A stretch of DNA of 64,000 nt, from contig CAJFTA010000006.1 in assembly GCA_904419835.1 (NCBI GenBank), forward strand, positions 1-64,000, given 5' to 3'. Below the pieces are notes generated by a model. The model saw only the letters and a program-made list of their open reading frames with translations. It had not been told where the DNA came from and did not search any database. The translations under genes were made by a program, and so were the position numbers. Numbering within the stretch: position 1 is the stretch's first letter; every line of letters begins with the position of its first letter. This document shows positions 1-8,312 of the stretch, one piece after another. This DNA is from an uncultured Pseudoflavonifractor sp. Its GTDB lineage: Bacteria > Bacillota > Clostridia > Oscillospirales > Oscillospiraceae.

Positions 1-17
1 GCGCGGCAAGGCATTGC

Positions 18-116
18 GGGGCATTCGATTCCACGCGAGGCGGGCGGCTGCCCCCTCGCGCTCCCCCGCCCCAGTTCAGGCGGGTCCTTTTAAACTGAGT
101 TTTTTCGACACGCTGA
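18..116. repeat. F element, copy 1 (99 bp)
   Basis: A 99-bp block whose left 55 bp is almost identical to 4812-4866. The right 44 bp has diverged but ends in the same motif, TTTTTCGACACGCTGA (101-116), which is also the right end of the element at 26654-26828. The left part can fold through GCGAGG/CCTCGC. The right end abuts a terminator stem, as in the other copies. No coding signal is seen. Confidence 0.7.
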
Positions 117-117
117 T

Positions 118-147
118 GCCGGGCCCTGTGAGGGGCCCGGCATTTTT
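118..147 (+). terminator. Rho-independent terminator of a gene left of the window
   Basis: A perfect GC stem (GCCGGGCCC, loop TGTGA, GGGCCCGGC) is followed by ATTTTTCT. The T-tract is on the plus strand, so it would end a plus-strand transcript that begins before base 1. Confidence 0.75.
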
Positions 148-195
148 CTGCATTCCGGCTGCATGGGGTTTTCCGCCCCATCCGCGCAAAAATAC

Positions 196-238
196 AGCCC
201 CCCGGGGCGGATATTGTCTCCGCTCCGGGGGGCGCTCT
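196..238 (-). terminator. Terminator of the helicase gene
   Basis: Read on the minus strand, a long stem (GCGCCCCCCGGAGCGGA paired with TCCGCCCCGGGGGGCT, one bulged pair) is followed by GTATTTTTGC. It lies just past the stop codon of the 264-2192 helicase gene. Confidence 0.7.
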
Positions 239-263
239 TCTCTGCTGCGCTTGTACCGCCTAC

Positions 264-2192
264 TCAGTCGTTGGGGGTCATATAGTAGGGCTTCATCAGG
301 CTGGGCTGCTCGGTGGAGTCCTTCTGGCTGTCCCGGCGGAACATCATTTCCGGGGGACCGTTCCGGCGGCCCCGGCTGCGGCGCCTGCTGTCCTCCCGGC
401 GGCCGTCGCCTTTGGACGGCTCCTGCCTGATGGCGGCGGGCTTCTCCGTCCGCTTCTCCTTCCTGGGCCGGGCGGGGGCCTGCTCCTGGGCCTTCTTCTC
501 CTGTCTGGGGCGGTCGGGGGACGCCTGGGGCGCCGCCTTCTTCTTCCGGGGGGCCTTCTTCTCCTCCTCCCCGCGGGGGGCGGCGGGGCGGCTCAGTGTC
601 CGGGGCCGGGGGGCCAGGAGGCGGGCGGTGGCGTCCAGAATCACGTCCCCGTCCAGGGGGTTGGGCTTATAGAAATCGGTCTGGGGCTGGCTGGGCTGGG
701 CGGGCACGGTGTCCTCCAGCCGCTGCTGCCGGACGCCCCGGCGGCTCTTCTTTTTGGGCTGCTCAGGCTCCGGTCCGGGCCCGGGGGCCTGGACGGCCAC
801 AGGGAGGGCCTGCTCCGCCTCTCCGCTCTGGCCCGCCTTCTTCTTCCGGCGGCGGCGCTTCTTGGCGGCCGCCTCCGCCGCCTCAGGGGCGGGGATGGGC
901 TCCTCCACCGGAGCGGAAACGGCCTGCTGCTTTGCCTTGCGGGCCCCGGCGGCGGCCTTGTTGGCCGCGTCGCGGGCGCGGCGGCGCTCCTTGGCGGCGG
1001 CACGGGCCTCGGCGTCGTCGGCGTTTACCGGGCGGCCCTTGGCGTCCCTGGGGGCCTCAAAGACCTCCATGGGCCAGGGGTTGTTTCTGACCACCGGCAC
1101 CTTGCGGCCGATGAGCTTTTCAATCCCCTTCAGATACTCCTGCTCGCCGAAGTCGCAGAAGGACACGGCGGTACCCCCCCGGCCGGCACGGCCGGTGCGG
1201 CCGATGCGGTGGACATAGGTCTCGGGCACCTCGGGCAGGTTGTAGTTGAACACGTGGGACAGCTCTTCAATGTCCAGGCCCCGGGCGGCGATGTCGGTGG
1301 CCACCAGGCACCGCACCTTGCCCGCCTTGAAGTCGGCCAGGGCCTGCTGCCGGGCGGTCTGGCTCTTGTTGCCGTGGATGGCGGCGGCGGTGATGCCCGC
1401 CTTCACCAGGTCCCCGGCCACCTTGTTGGCTCCGTGCTTGGTGCGGGTGAATACGATGGCGTTCTTCACGTCCAGCCCCTCCACCAGCCAGGCCAGGAGC
1501 CTGGTCTTGTTGCCCTTGTCCACCAGGTAGACGCTCTGGTCGATGATCTCCACCGGGGAGGACACCGGGTCCACCGCCACCTTTACCGGGTTTTTCAGCA
1601 GGCCGTTGACCAGGTCCATGACCTCGGGGGGCATGGTGGCGGAGAAAAAGAGGGTCTGCTTCACGGCGGGCAGCAGCTTGAGCACCCGGCGCACATCGTG
1701 GATGAAGCCCATGTCCAGCATCCGGTCGGCCTCGTCCAGGACGAAAATCTCCAGCCTGGACAGGTCCACATAGCCCTGGCCCTGGAGGTCCAGCAGGCGG
1801 CCGGGGGTGGCCACCAGAATGTCCACGCCTTTTTTCAGCTTGTCCACCTGGGGCTGCTGGCCCACGCCGCCGAAAATGACGGCGGAGCGGAGGGGCAGGT
1901 GCCTGCCGTAGGCCTCAAAGCTCTCCTGAATCTGGAGGGCCAGCTCCCGGGTGGGGGTGAGGACGAGGGAGCGGATGGGCCGCCCGGCGGGGACGGTCCC
2001 GCTGAGCCGCTGGAGGATGGGGGCGGCGAAGGCGCAGGTCTTGCCTGTGCCGGTCTGGGCGCAGCCCAGCACGTCCCGCCCGGCCAGGGCGGGGGGGATG
2101 GCCTTCTCCTGGATGGGGGAGGGCTTTTCATAGCCCAGCTCGGCCAGGGCCTTGAGAATGGATTGGGTCAGGCCCAGTTCACGAAAGGTCAT
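264..2192 (-). CDS. DEAD-box ATP-dependent RNA helicase, RhlE type
   Basis: Unwinds RNA using ATP; family members act in ribosome assembly, mRNA decay and cold adaptation. All core motifs are present: Q motif (FRELGLTQ at the N-terminus, SPIQ), Walker [22 protein letters not shown] in [16 protein letters not shown] and [13 protein letters not shown]. The core takes up about 380 residues. The rest of the 642-residue protein is a low-complexity tail rich in Lys, Arg, Ala, Pro and Gln, typical of RhlE-like proteins and probably RNA binding. I start at the ATG giving MTFRELG (2190-2192), because homologues begin right before the Q motif and the upstream frame overlaps a leader hairpin. Family assignment is firm; the exact subfamily (RhlE versus DeaD/CshA) is inferred. 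Confidence 0.93.
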   Translation of the reverse strand: MTFRELGLTQSILKALAELGYEKPSPIQEKAIPPALAGRDVLGCAQTGTGKTCAFAAPILQRLSGTVPAGRPIRSLVLTPTRELALQIQESFEAYGRHLPLRSAVIFGGVGQQPQVDKLKKGVDILVATPGRLLDLQGQGYVDLSRLEIFVLDEADRMLDMGFIHDVRRVLKLLPAVKQTLFFSATMPPEVMDLVNGLLKNPVKVAVDPVSSPVEIIDQSVYLVDKGNKTRLLAWLVEGLDVKNAIVFTRTKHGANKVAGDLVKAGITAAAIHGNKSQTARQQALADFKAGKVRCLVATDIAARGLDIEELSHVFNYNLPEVPETYVHRIGRTGRAGRGGTAVSFCDFGEQEYLKGIEKLIGRKVPVVRNNPWPMEVFEAPRDAKGRPVNADDAEARAAAKERRRARDAANKAAAGARKAKQQAVSAPVEEPIPAPEAAEAAAKKRRRRKKKAGQSGEAEQALPVAVQAPGPGPEPEQPKKKSRRGVRQQRLEDTVPAQPSQPQTDFYKPNPLDGDVILDATARLLAPRPRTLSRPAAPRGEEEKKAPRKKKAAPQASPDRPRQEKKAQEQAPARPRKEKRTEKPAAIRQEPSKGDGRREDSRRRSRGRRNGPPEMMFRRDSQKDSTEQPSLMKPYYMTPND

Positions 2193-2404
2193 ACAACACA
2201 CAATTCCTTTGTCAAATATTTGCGGAGGGCGGTTCCGTCTGGCCTGCCGGCGCCATGGCCGGGGCCCGGACCGCCGCCGCCGGCAGGCCGTCAAAAAGAC
2301 ACCCCCCGGAAAAAGGGCCTCCCGGCGGGGGTGTCTGGCGGTTCCCGTATTGCGGCGTACCGGCCGGGGCGGCTCCGCACCGCCCCGTATCTTTACTTAG
2401 TATA
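2193..2404 (-). promoter_or_regulatory. Promoter and structured leader of the helicase gene
   Basis: An extended -10 (TGT-TATACT on the minus strand, 2399-2407) has no good -35. The roughly 200-nt leader holds three stems: CGGGGCGG/CCGCCCCG near 2365-2387, a terminator-like hairpin with five Ts (2293-2336), and a 12-bp perfect stem GGCCTGCCGGCG/CGCCGGCAGGCC (2241-2289) ending about 48 nt before the start codon. A terminator inside the leader suggests attenuation; this is inferred. Confidence 0.5.
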
Positions 2405-2469
2405 ACACATATCCCGGAATATTACCAGTGGAGATGCGGGGATGCCTTTACCCGCCAGACCCGCTCGGG

Positions 2470-2775
2470 TAAACGCTGAAATACAACGCAGAGACTTTGG
2501 GCGGCATTGAGAAAGGTTCTTGAACCGCAACTAGTTTCAAGTCTGGGCGGGTAACGCTGCTCGGGCTAAGCAGTTACGACGCCAAACAGCCGAACCGGCA
2601 AGCAACTACTTTCAAGTTCGGCGGCTGCTTGGACACCACCGCCGCCGGACGCGTCTCCGAAGGGGGTACCAGGGGGAAACGGGCGCATAAGGCTTGTCAA
2701 AGCCGATCTGCGCCTGTTGCCCCCTGGCGGCTTTTGGGTACTTTTCGCCGGAGAAAAGTACCCCGCCGGAGGCAT
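2470..2775 (+). repeat. R element, copy 1
   Basis: One of six related blocks. Landmarks in order: AACGCAGAGAC, GCGGCATTGAG, GGGCGGGTAACGCTGCTCGG, the stem CCGAAC...GTTCGG, the nested helices CCAGGGGG/CCCCCTGG, GGGCGCA/TGCGCCT and GGCTT/AAGCC, then GGCGGCTTTTGG and the hairpin GTACTTTTC/GAAAAGTAC. It lies between two minus-strand genes and is oriented against them. No open frame is conserved among copies. Confidence 0.85.
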
Positions 2776-2805
2776 CGTCGCCGCAAGCTAGATGCATTCT
2801 GTCAG

Positions 2806-2865
2806 CTTTCCCCTCATCCGCCCCAGTGTGCGCACTGGGGCACCTTCCCCCGGGGGAAGGCTTCG
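2806..2865. repeat. T module 1 (two-hairpin tail)
   Basis: CTCATCC is followed by a perfect palindrome GCCCCAGTGTGCGCACTGGG and then CCTTCCCCCGGGGGAAGG. The same two-hairpin unit lies beside R copies 2, 3 and 4 with a different first stem but equal layout. It abuts the aroK stop and may serve as its terminator. Confidence 0.65.
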
Positions 2866-3378
2866 TTACTCCCCGTCCCGGCGGGCGATGAGGGCCCGGA
2901 GCACGGCGGCCACCGTCTCCTCCAGGGTCTGGCCGCTGGCGTCCACGGTGACGTCGGCGTACTTCTCGTACAGGGGCGCGCGGTAGTGATACAGGTCGGC
3001 CAGGGTCTGGCCGGGGGAGAGGGCGATGCCCCGGGTGCTCATATTGCTAATCCGCCCCTCCAGCTCCTCCAGGGACACCCGCAGGTACACCACCGTCCCC
3101 AGCGTCTTCAGGTGCCCGATGGCCCCCGCCCGGCACACCGCGCTGCCCCCGGGGGCGATGACCGTCCCGGCACATTTCACCGAGCAGATGGCCGCCTCCT
3201 CCGCGTCCAGGAAGGCCTCCAGCCCCCGCTGGTCCAGAATCTCCTGGAGGAGGGCCCCCTCCCGCTGCTGGATGGTCAGGTCGGTGTCAAGAAAGCCATA
3301 GCCCAGGGTCTTGGCCAGCAGCACGCCCACGGTGCTCTTGCCTGAGCCGGGCATGCCGATGAGAATGATATTATCCAC
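2866..3378 (-). CDS. aroK: Shikimate kinase
   Basis: Phosphorylates shikimate at the 3-OH with ATP, the fifth step from DAHP to chorismate in aromatic amino-acid synthesis; cytosolic. The 170-residue length is standard. The P-loop is GMPGSGKST (residues 8-16), the Asp pair lies in DTDLTIQ (shikimate binding), and GGSAV in the middle is the usual shikimate-contact loop. It is the last gene of a three-gene minus-strand unit; the stop of the upstream zinc-ribbon gene lies 15 nt before its ATG. Why a shikimate kinase sits with two zinc-ribbon membrane proteins is unclear. The assignment rests on family motifs. Confidence 0.93.
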   Translation of the reverse strand: MDNIILIGMPGSGKSTVGVLLAKTLGYGFLDTDLTIQQREGALLQEILDQRGLEAFLDAEEAAICSVKCAGTVIAPGGSAVCRAGAIGHLKTLGTVVYLRVSLEELEGRISNMSTRGIALSPGQTLADLYHYRAPLYEKYADVTVDASGQTLEETVAAVLRALIARRDGE

Positions 3379-3393
3379 TTGCTTCGCTCCTTT

Positions 3394-3960
3394 TTACGTT
3401 CCCCCGGTCAGGGAGAGGGATGTCCTGGCCCGGCCGGTGCCGTAGTTCTGGGTGGAGTACTCCATCACCAGCTCCTCCGCCCCGTCGGGCACGGAGACAG
3501 TGCACGCCAGCTGGGTGCTCCGCCCGGCCGGGAGCCACACCTCATGCCAGGCCTGCCGGTCCTCGTCGGCCACATAGACCGGGTAGTCCGGCTCGCACTC
3601 CAGCCACCAGTCCTCTTCGTCGTAAAAATCGAAGTAGTCCAGGCTGATCCAGGCGTCAAAATTTCCCTGGTTCTCCACCTCCACCTGGACTCGCCACAGG
3701 CTCTCGTCCTCGTACTCCTCCGAGGGCCCCTCCCGCACGGCGGAGACCATATGGGCGGAGATGGCCGTCTCGTGCCAGTAGCCGTCCTCCCTGGTGGCAA
3801 AGAGGGCCGCGGCAATGAGCACAACGGCCGCCGCCACGGCGATGAGCGCCGGCTTCTCCCAGCCGCCGCCGCTCTCATAGACCTGGCCGGAGCCGCACCG
3901 GGGGCAGGTGCTCCGCCGGCCCAGCCAGCTCTTTCCGCATTGGGCACAGTGCTTTCTCAC
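3394..3960 (-). CDS. Zinc-ribbon single-pass membrane protein
   Basis: Function unknown. The 188-residue protein starts with a four-Cys zinc ribbon (CAQCGKSW, CPRCGSG), followed by a Gly-rich linker and one hydrophobic helix (about 37-57). The remaining 130 residues are acidic, Trp/Tyr rich and probably extracytoplasmic, with a beta-rich look like DUF4352-type domains. Its ATG overlaps the stop of the upstream gene by four bases (ATGA), so the two are translationally coupled. The upstream neighbour has the same architecture, which suggests an old duplication. Confidence 0.8.
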   Translation of the reverse strand: MRKHCAQCGKSWLGRRSTCPRCGSGQVYESGGGWEKPALIAVAAAVVLIAAALFATREDGYWHETAISAHMVSAVREGPSEEYEDESLWRVQVEVENQGNFDAWISLDYFDFYDEEDWWLECEPDYPVYVADEDRQAWHEVWLPAGRSTQLACTVSVPDGAEELVMEYSTQNYGTGRARTSLSLTGGT

Positions 3961-4718
3961 GGCGTCTCCTCCTCCCGTGCGGGCAGGGTCAGGCTGTATG
4001 TATGGATGGCCTCCACCCGCTCCTTTTCATCCCTTCCAGTCCGCTCCTCCAGGCACAGCTCCGCCCGCTCAAAGCCCTTGGGCACGTAGAACAGCAGAGA
4101 GCCCTCCGCAGGTTCCCACCATGTCAGGTCGTAGGCGGTCATGGCCTCCACGCCCATGTCCGAGAGCATCTCGATGGCGGTGGAGTCCTCCAGAACCGGG
4201 AGGTAGTGCCCGCCCTCCAGGGAGAGGTAGATCTCGCCGGTGGGGTAGTCCCAGTCCACCTCGTCCCCGCCGGTGACGGTCACGTCCACCGCCAGCAGGT
4301 CAAAGCCGGACCACCACAGCCGGGAGTTCCGGTCCAGGTCCACCCAGGACACATCCTCCACCTCCACCGTCAGCGCGCCCACGGCAAAGGGGCTCTCCGC
4401 CTCCTCCACCAGGGCGATGGCCTGGGGAGCTGCCGGCATGCTCCGCGCCACGCCCCAGACGATGAGCCCCGCGCAGACCGCCAGCCCCAGGACAATGAGC
4501 AGGCGGAGCACCAGGACGCCGCCGCGCCGGGACGCAGCGGCCCCGGGCGGCTCCACAGGCGGCTGGTCCGGCTCCCGGACCGGGGGCTCGGTGAACTGAA
4601 AATGGCCTGTGTTGCCCCCGGTCTCCGTCCGGGGGGCCCGGCGGCCGCACCTGGGACAGAAGTCGTGGGCGCCGGCGTCGTAGCGCTTGCCGCAGTTGTC
4701 GCACTTGATCCGTTTCAC
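3957..4718 (-). CDS. Zinc-ribbon single-pass membrane protein
   Basis: Function unknown; same plan as its downstream neighbour. I start at a GTG (4716-4718) giving MKRIKCDNCGKRYD, ten bases after GGAGG, which puts the CDNC...CPRC zinc ribbon at the very N-terminus. An in-frame upstream ATG at 4892 would add 58 residues translated from the F repeat and is rejected. A Pro-rich linker, one membrane helix (about residues 88-108) and an outer domain of about 145 residues with many Trp, Asp and Glu follow. First gene of the unit leading to aroK. Confidence 0.78.
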   Translation of the reverse strand: MKRIKCDNCGKRYDAGAHDFCPRCGRRAPRTETGGNTGHFQFTEPPVREPDQPPVEPPGAAASRRGGVLVLRLLIVLGLAVCAGLIVWGVARSMPAAPQAIALVEEAESPFAVGALTVEVEDVSWVDLDRNSRLWWSGFDLLAVDVTVTGGDEVDWDYPTGEIYLSLEGGHYLPVLEDSTAIEMLSDMGVEAMTAYDLTWWEPAEGSLLFYVPKGFERAELCLEERTGRDEKERVEAIHTYSLTLPAREEETP

Positions 4719-4811
4719 TGGTGGAATTCCTCCGGTCTTCCGCCCGGCCGGACCGGGCGGCTGATTGCGGCTTTGTGATAATTCCATGAATGGTATCATC
4801 AGCCGGTTTCT

Positions 4812-4910
4812 GGGGCATTCGATTCCACGCGAGGCGGGCGGCTGTCCCCTCGCGCTCCCCCGCCCCGACACAGCCCGATTCTGTTCAACCAAGGCTTTTT
4901 GACGGGCTGA
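4812..4910. repeat. F element, copy 2 (99 bp)
   Basis: Same length as the block at 18-116, nearly identical over 55 bp, with the right terminus TTTTTGACGGGCTGA. Its right end abuts a small hairpin AGCCGC-TTT-GCGGCT. It lies inside the 5' leader of the zinc-ribbon/aroK unit. Confidence 0.7.
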
Positions 4911-4924
4911 GCCGCTTTGCGGCT

Positions 4925-4953
4925 ATTATACCAAATTTCCCCGGGAAATGGAA
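4925..4953 (-). promoter_or_regulatory. Promoter of the zinc-ribbon/aroK unit
   Basis: On the minus strand TTCCAT (4948-4953), a 17-bp spacer and a perfect TATAAT (4925-4930). It lies just after gpr and would give a leader of about 200 nt containing F copy 2. Confidence 0.55.
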
Positions 4954-4961
4954 GTGCCCCC

Positions 4962-5864
4962 TCAGCTGAGGAACATCTCCACGTCGTCCACGGTGAGGCC
5001 CTCCTGGAGGGCCAGGCTCAGACCGTAGCCGATGACCTTGGAGATGTCGGCCACCTGGCTGTCAATCTCCCGCGGGGTGACGATGACCCCTCTGCCGCCG
5101 CTCCCCAGAGCGCCCGGGTCCAGGCCGGGCCGGCCCGCCTCCGCCAGCACGTCGGCGCAGAGGGTGGCCGCGTCCACCACCGTGGGCACCCCCACCGCGA
5201 TGACCGGCACGCCCAGGGTCTCCTTGTTCAGGGCGGCCCGGGCGTTGCCCACCCCGGAGCCGGGGACAATGCCGGTGTCCGCAATCTGGACCGTGCGGCA
5301 CAGCCGGGACAGGCTGCGGGAGGCCAGGGCGTCCACCGCCACCACCCGGGCGGGACGGACCGCCGCCGCCACCGCCGCCGCCAGCTCGCCGCTCTCCACG
5401 CCGGTGGTGCCCAGCACCCCCGCCGCCAGGGCGGACACCGGCCGGAAGGACCCGAAGTGCTCCGGCAGCTTCTCCACCAGGTGGCGGGTGACCAGGGTGT
5501 TCCCCACCGCCAGGGGGCCCACCGCGTCGGGGGTGATGGCCCGGTTACCCAGACCCACCACCAGCACGCTCTCCCCCGGCTTCAGCTTCAGCAGCGCCCG
5601 CAGCTCCGCCGCCACCGCCCGGGCCGCCCGTCCGAAGGCGTCCTTCTCCCGGCGCTCCAGGCGGTCCAGCTCCACCGTCACATAGGCCCCCTCCGGCTTG
5701 CCCAGGGCCCGGGCCCCCCGGCCGTCCAGAATGTCCACCCGGGTCACGGCGAAGCCCTCCCGCTCCGTCTCCCGGGTCTCCACCCCCTTCAGCTCGCCCC
5801 CGCAGGCGCCCTCTTCCCAGATGGCCTTGGCCTCCAGCGCCAGGTCCGTTCTCCGTCCAAGCAC
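4962..5864 (-). CDS. gpr: GPR germination protease
   Basis: Aspartic-type endopeptidase (family A25) that degrades small acid-soluble spore proteins when a spore germinates; made in the forespore as a zymogen. The 300 residues fit the family. The N-terminal RTDLALEA looks like the SASP-like autoprocessing site (consensus TDLA-E), and VVGLGNRAITPDAVGP, GVLGTTGVES and VGVPTVVDAATL are family signatures. The start is GTG (5862-5864), preceded by AAAGGG. Divergent from rpsT, an arrangement common in Firmicutes. Its presence marks the organism as a spore former. No clear sigma-F/G promoter could be picked out by eye. Confidence 0.95.
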   Translation of the reverse strand: MLGRRTDLALEAKAIWEEGACGGELKGVETRETEREGFAVTRVDILDGRGARALGKPEGAYVTVELDRLERREKDAFGRAARAVAAELRALLKLKPGESVLVVGLGNRAITPDAVGPLAVGNTLVTRHLVEKLPEHFGSFRPVSALAAGVLGTTGVESGELAAAVAAAVRPARVVAVDALASRSLSRLCRTVQIADTGIVPGSGVGNARAALNKETLGVPVIAVGVPTVVDAATLCADVLAEAGRPGLDPGALGSGGRGVIVTPREIDSQVADISKVIGYGLSLALQEGLTVDDVEMFLS

Positions 5865-5998
5865 TTCTTTTTCACCCTTTCTCCAAAATCAGAGGCTCCG
5901 CCGCCCTCTACATATGGTATTTTTTTCGTATGTAAGCACTATTTTTAGCGTCTGGGCCCTGTCTATTCAAAAAGTGGACAAATTTTTTTAATTTATTC

Positions 5999-6027
5999 TT
6001 GCATTTTTCCTCTTGTGCTGGTACAAT
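5999..6027 (+). promoter_or_regulatory. rpsT promoter
   Basis: TTGCAT (5999-6004), 17-bp spacer, TACAAT (6022-6027) in AT-rich DNA, giving a leader of about 60 nt. Confidence 0.75.
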
Positions 6028-6095
6028 ATAAATCTGCTACGGGCAAACTATGCGTATTGCAGATACGTTAATCGTCATCGGAGGAGGTGTTTGGT

Positions 6096-6359
6096 TTGCC
6101 GAATATTAAGTCTGCCAAGAAGCGTGTGCTGGTCAACGAGACCAAGGCCGCGCAGAACAAGGCCGTAAAGTCCGCCATGAAGACTGATCTGAAGAAGTTT
6201 GAGGCCGCAGTGGCCGAGGGCAACCGCAGCGAGGCCGAGGGCGCTTACAAGGTGGCTGTCAAGGCTGTGGACAAGGCTGTGGGTCACGGCCTGCTGCACC
6301 GCAACAACGCCGCGCGCAAGAAGAGCAGCATGACCATCAAGCTCAACAAGCTGGCCTGA
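6096..6359 (+). CDS. rpsT: 30S ribosomal protein S20
   Basis: Primary binder of 16S rRNA in the 30S subunit. The 87 residues are Lys/Ala rich and helical, starting MPNIKSAKKRVLVNE and ending SSMTIKLNKLA, the usual S20 pattern. The start that gives the conserved MPNIKSAKKR is TTG (6096-6098), eight bases after GGAGG. The GTG nine bases upstream would add MFG and overlaps the ribosome-binding site. A rare start codon may limit translation or allow feedback control, as known for the UUG-initiated rpsT of E. coli. Followed at once by a strong terminator. Confidence 0.95.
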   Translation: MPNIKSAKKRVLVNETKAAQNKAVKSAMKTDLKKFEAAVAEGNRSEAEGAYKVAVKAVDKAVGHGLLHRNNAARKKSSMTIKLNKLA

Positions 6360-6383
6360 GCGCGCTTAGAGAGAGCGGAATGA

Positions 6384-6418
6384 AGAGCCGCCTGCTTTTG
6401 AAGCAGGCGGTTTTTTGT
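6384..6418 (+). terminator. rpsT terminator
   Basis: Stem CCGCCTGCTT/AAGCAGGCGG with a short loop, then TTTTTTGTCTTTT. Confidence 0.9.
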
Positions 6419-6443
6419 CTTTTCTCCCTTTTTCAAGTGTAAT

Positions 6444-6472
6444 TTGTCCAAAGTCGGGGAATATGATAGAAT
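6444..6472 (+). promoter_or_regulatory. Promoter of the YihY-family gene
   Basis: TTGTCC (6444-6449), 17-bp spacer, TAGAAT (6467-6472). Confidence 0.5.
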
Positions 6473-6525
6473 CAGGACTGTCATATCGGAGGCCCGCCCC
6501 GGGGCCGGAGAAGGGAGGCGGTTGT

Positions 6526-7413
6526 ATGATGAGAGCGCTTTGGGAGTCCAGTCCGGTGCGGTTTATCCGGGAAATGGTGGAGATGTATTTCAGCAAAAAC
6601 GTGTCCCGCTCTGCGGCAGAGCTGGCCTATTTTCTGATTCTCACCATTTTTCCGGTGCTTATCTGCGTCAACGGCTTTGTGGGACTGCTGAGGCTGGACC
6701 CGGTGGAGCTGCTCAGCGGCATTGAGGAGTTTCTCCCCCGGGGCACTCTGGACGTGGTGGGTGAGTACGTGGGGTATATCAGCACCAACCAGTCCACCGG
6801 CATGCTGGTGGCCGGCCTGACCGCCACGCTGTTCTCCGCCTCCGCCGCCTTCCGGGCATTGATGAACATCATGAGCGACATCTACGAGCGCAAGACCTAC
6901 ACCGGAATCTTCCAGATTATCGCCAGCGTACTCTTCTCCGTGCTGTTCCTGGTCACCATCTACCTGTCTCTGGTGGTGGTGCTTACAGGGAGCTGGCTGT
7001 TTACTCTGGTGGAGGACTTCTTCCACCTCGACCCCGGCGCTCTGCCCTGGGACTGGCAATGGATCCGCTTTCTTATCCTGTTCTGCCTGGTGCTGCTGTT
7101 CGTGCTGCTGGTGTACCGCATGGCCGCCCCCAGGGGCAGGCCCCGGCCCCCTCTCCTCACCGGGGCCGTCCTGGCCTCCGCCGCCCTGGTGGCCTCCTCA
7201 GTGCTGTTCTCCTGGTTTATCGGCATGTCCTCCCGGTACTCCCTGGTGTACGGGTCCCTGACCTCGGTGGTCATCCTGCTGCTGTGGCTCTACCTGTGCG
7301 GCAATATCCTCATTCTGGGCAATGTGTTCAACTGCGTGTGGTACCGGCGGAAAAAGGTCCGCTACCTCCAGAAACTGAAGCGGGACGCCTATTCCCCCGA
7401 TCAGCTGGGGTGA
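6526..7413 (+). CDS. YihY/BrkB-family inner-membrane protein
   Basis: Polytopic membrane protein of the UPF0761 (YihY, formerly RNase BN) family; the cellular role is not established. 295 residues with about six hydrophobic helices; SRSAAELAYFLILTIFPVL near the N-terminus is the family hallmark. The ATG at 6526 follows GGGAGG by seven bases; an open frame extends back to 6415 but begins inside the rpsT terminator. A second ATG follows immediately at 6529. A terminator at 7455-7498 ends the unit. It is a single plus-strand gene, head-on to replication on this arm. Confidence 0.88.
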   Translation: MMRALWESSPVRFIREMVEMYFSKNVSRSAAELAYFLILTIFPVLICVNGFVGLLRLDPVELLSGIEEFLPRGTLDVVGEYVGYISTNQSTGMLVAGLTATLFSASAAFRALMNIMSDIYERKTYTGIFQIIASVLFSVLFLVTIYLSLVVVLTGSWLFTLVEDFFHLDPGALPWDWQWIRFLILFCLVLLFVLLVYRMAAPRGRPRPPLLTGAVLASAALVASSVLFSWFIGMSSRYSLVYGSLTSVVILLLWLYLCGNILILGNVFNCVWYRRKKVRYLQKLKRDAYSPDQLG

Positions 7414-7454
7414 CGTTTTCCACATCAGACCGCAAAATGGTGGAATATCCGTCT

Positions 7455-7498
7455 CAGCCCTGGGAACAGCCAAAATCTGGCTGTTCCCGGGGTCTTTT
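7455..7498 (+). terminator. Terminator after the YihY gene
   Basis: Stem CTGGGAACAGCC/GGCTGTTCCCGG followed by GGTCTTTTG. Confidence 0.75.
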
Positions 7499-7563
7499 GT
7501 CCAGGCTTGTATTCTCCCGCCGGGCGTGGTACCCTGTTGGTATAGGAAAAGGGAGGGGTACAT

Positions 7564-8211
7564 ATGGCAAAAGCACCGGTTCTGCCCCCGGCAGGGGAGC
7601 CGGGGGTGTTTCTCTCCCAGGCCCCGGCGGCCATTGAGGAGGGAGAGTGGCTGGAGGGCATGGACTTTGTGGGCCAGACCGTCACGGGGAATGATCTGGC
7701 CGGGGTGGAGCTGTCCGGCTGCCGGTTTGTCCGGTGCAGGCTGACCGGGTGCGGCTTTGCCGCCGCCACCTTCCGGGATGTGCTGTTTCAGGACTGCGAC
7801 CTGTCCCGGTGCCGCTTCACCAGGGCCAGCCTGACCCGGTGCGCCTTTGAGGACTGCAAGGCCCTGGGGGCGGATTTCTCCGGCGCAGGCCTGCGGGACG
7901 TGTCCTTCTCCCGCTGCCGGCTGGACCTGACCAACTGCAACGCCGCCGCCCTCCGGGACGCGGCCTTTCGGGACTGCTCCATGGAGGAGACTGCCCTGTC
8001 CGGCTGCCGGGTGAAGGGCCTGACCCTGGAGCGGTGCGCCCTCACCCGGGTCAACTTTTTCCAGACCCCCCTGGCCGGGGTGGATCTGACCTCCTGCACC
8101 CTGACGGAGCCGGTGTTCTCCGCCTCCGCCGGGGAGGTGAGGGGGGCGGTCATGGACCTGTTTCAGGCCGCTCAGCTGGCCCGCCGGTTCGGGGTTATCA
8201 TTAAGGAATAA
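7564..8211 (+). CDS. Pentapeptide-repeat protein
   Basis: Residues 35-190 are built from A(D/N)LXX-like five-residue repeats, here Cys/Arg-rich (GCRFVRCRL, DCDLSRCRF, RCAFEDCKAL), predicted to fold as a right-handed quadrilateral beta-helix. Known members include DNA-mimic gyrase protectors (Qnr, MfpA), but many have unknown roles and nothing here proves gyrase binding. 215 residues, no signal peptide or membrane helix. RBS GGGAGGGG precedes the ATG by five bases. A likely promoter is TTGTAT-17-TACCCT (7507-7535). Monocistronic; the next terminator is at 8236-8278. Confidence 0.88.
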   Translation: MAKAPVLPPAGEPGVFLSQAPAAIEEGEWLEGMDFVGQTVTGNDLAGVELSGCRFVRCRLTGCGFAAATFRDVLFQDCDLSRCRFTRASLTRCAFEDCKALGADFSGAGLRDVSFSRCRLDLTNCNAAALRDAAFRDCSMEETALSGCRVKGLTLERCALTRVNFFQTPLAGVDLTSCTLTEPVFSASAGEVRGAVMDLFQAAQLARRFGVIIKE

Positions 8212-8235
8212 AAACCGCACTTTCTGATCAGAAAC

Positions 8236-8278
8236 GGGGTGGATCACCTGAATTTCCGGTGATCCACCCCGTTTTTGT
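8236..8278 (+). terminator. Terminator after the pentapeptide gene
   Basis: Stem ACGGGGTGGATCACC/GGTGATCCACCCCGT followed by TTTTGTTG. Confidence 0.9.
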
Positions 8279-8312
8279 TGTATCATCGCGTCCATTTCGG
8301 CCAAATCCGCGG

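Noticed and set aside
4719..4892. N-terminal extension of the zinc-ribbon gene to an ATG at 4892
   Set aside because: The extension is translated F-repeat DNA and its start has no RBS; the GTG at 4716-4718 has one and puts the zinc ribbon at the N-terminus.
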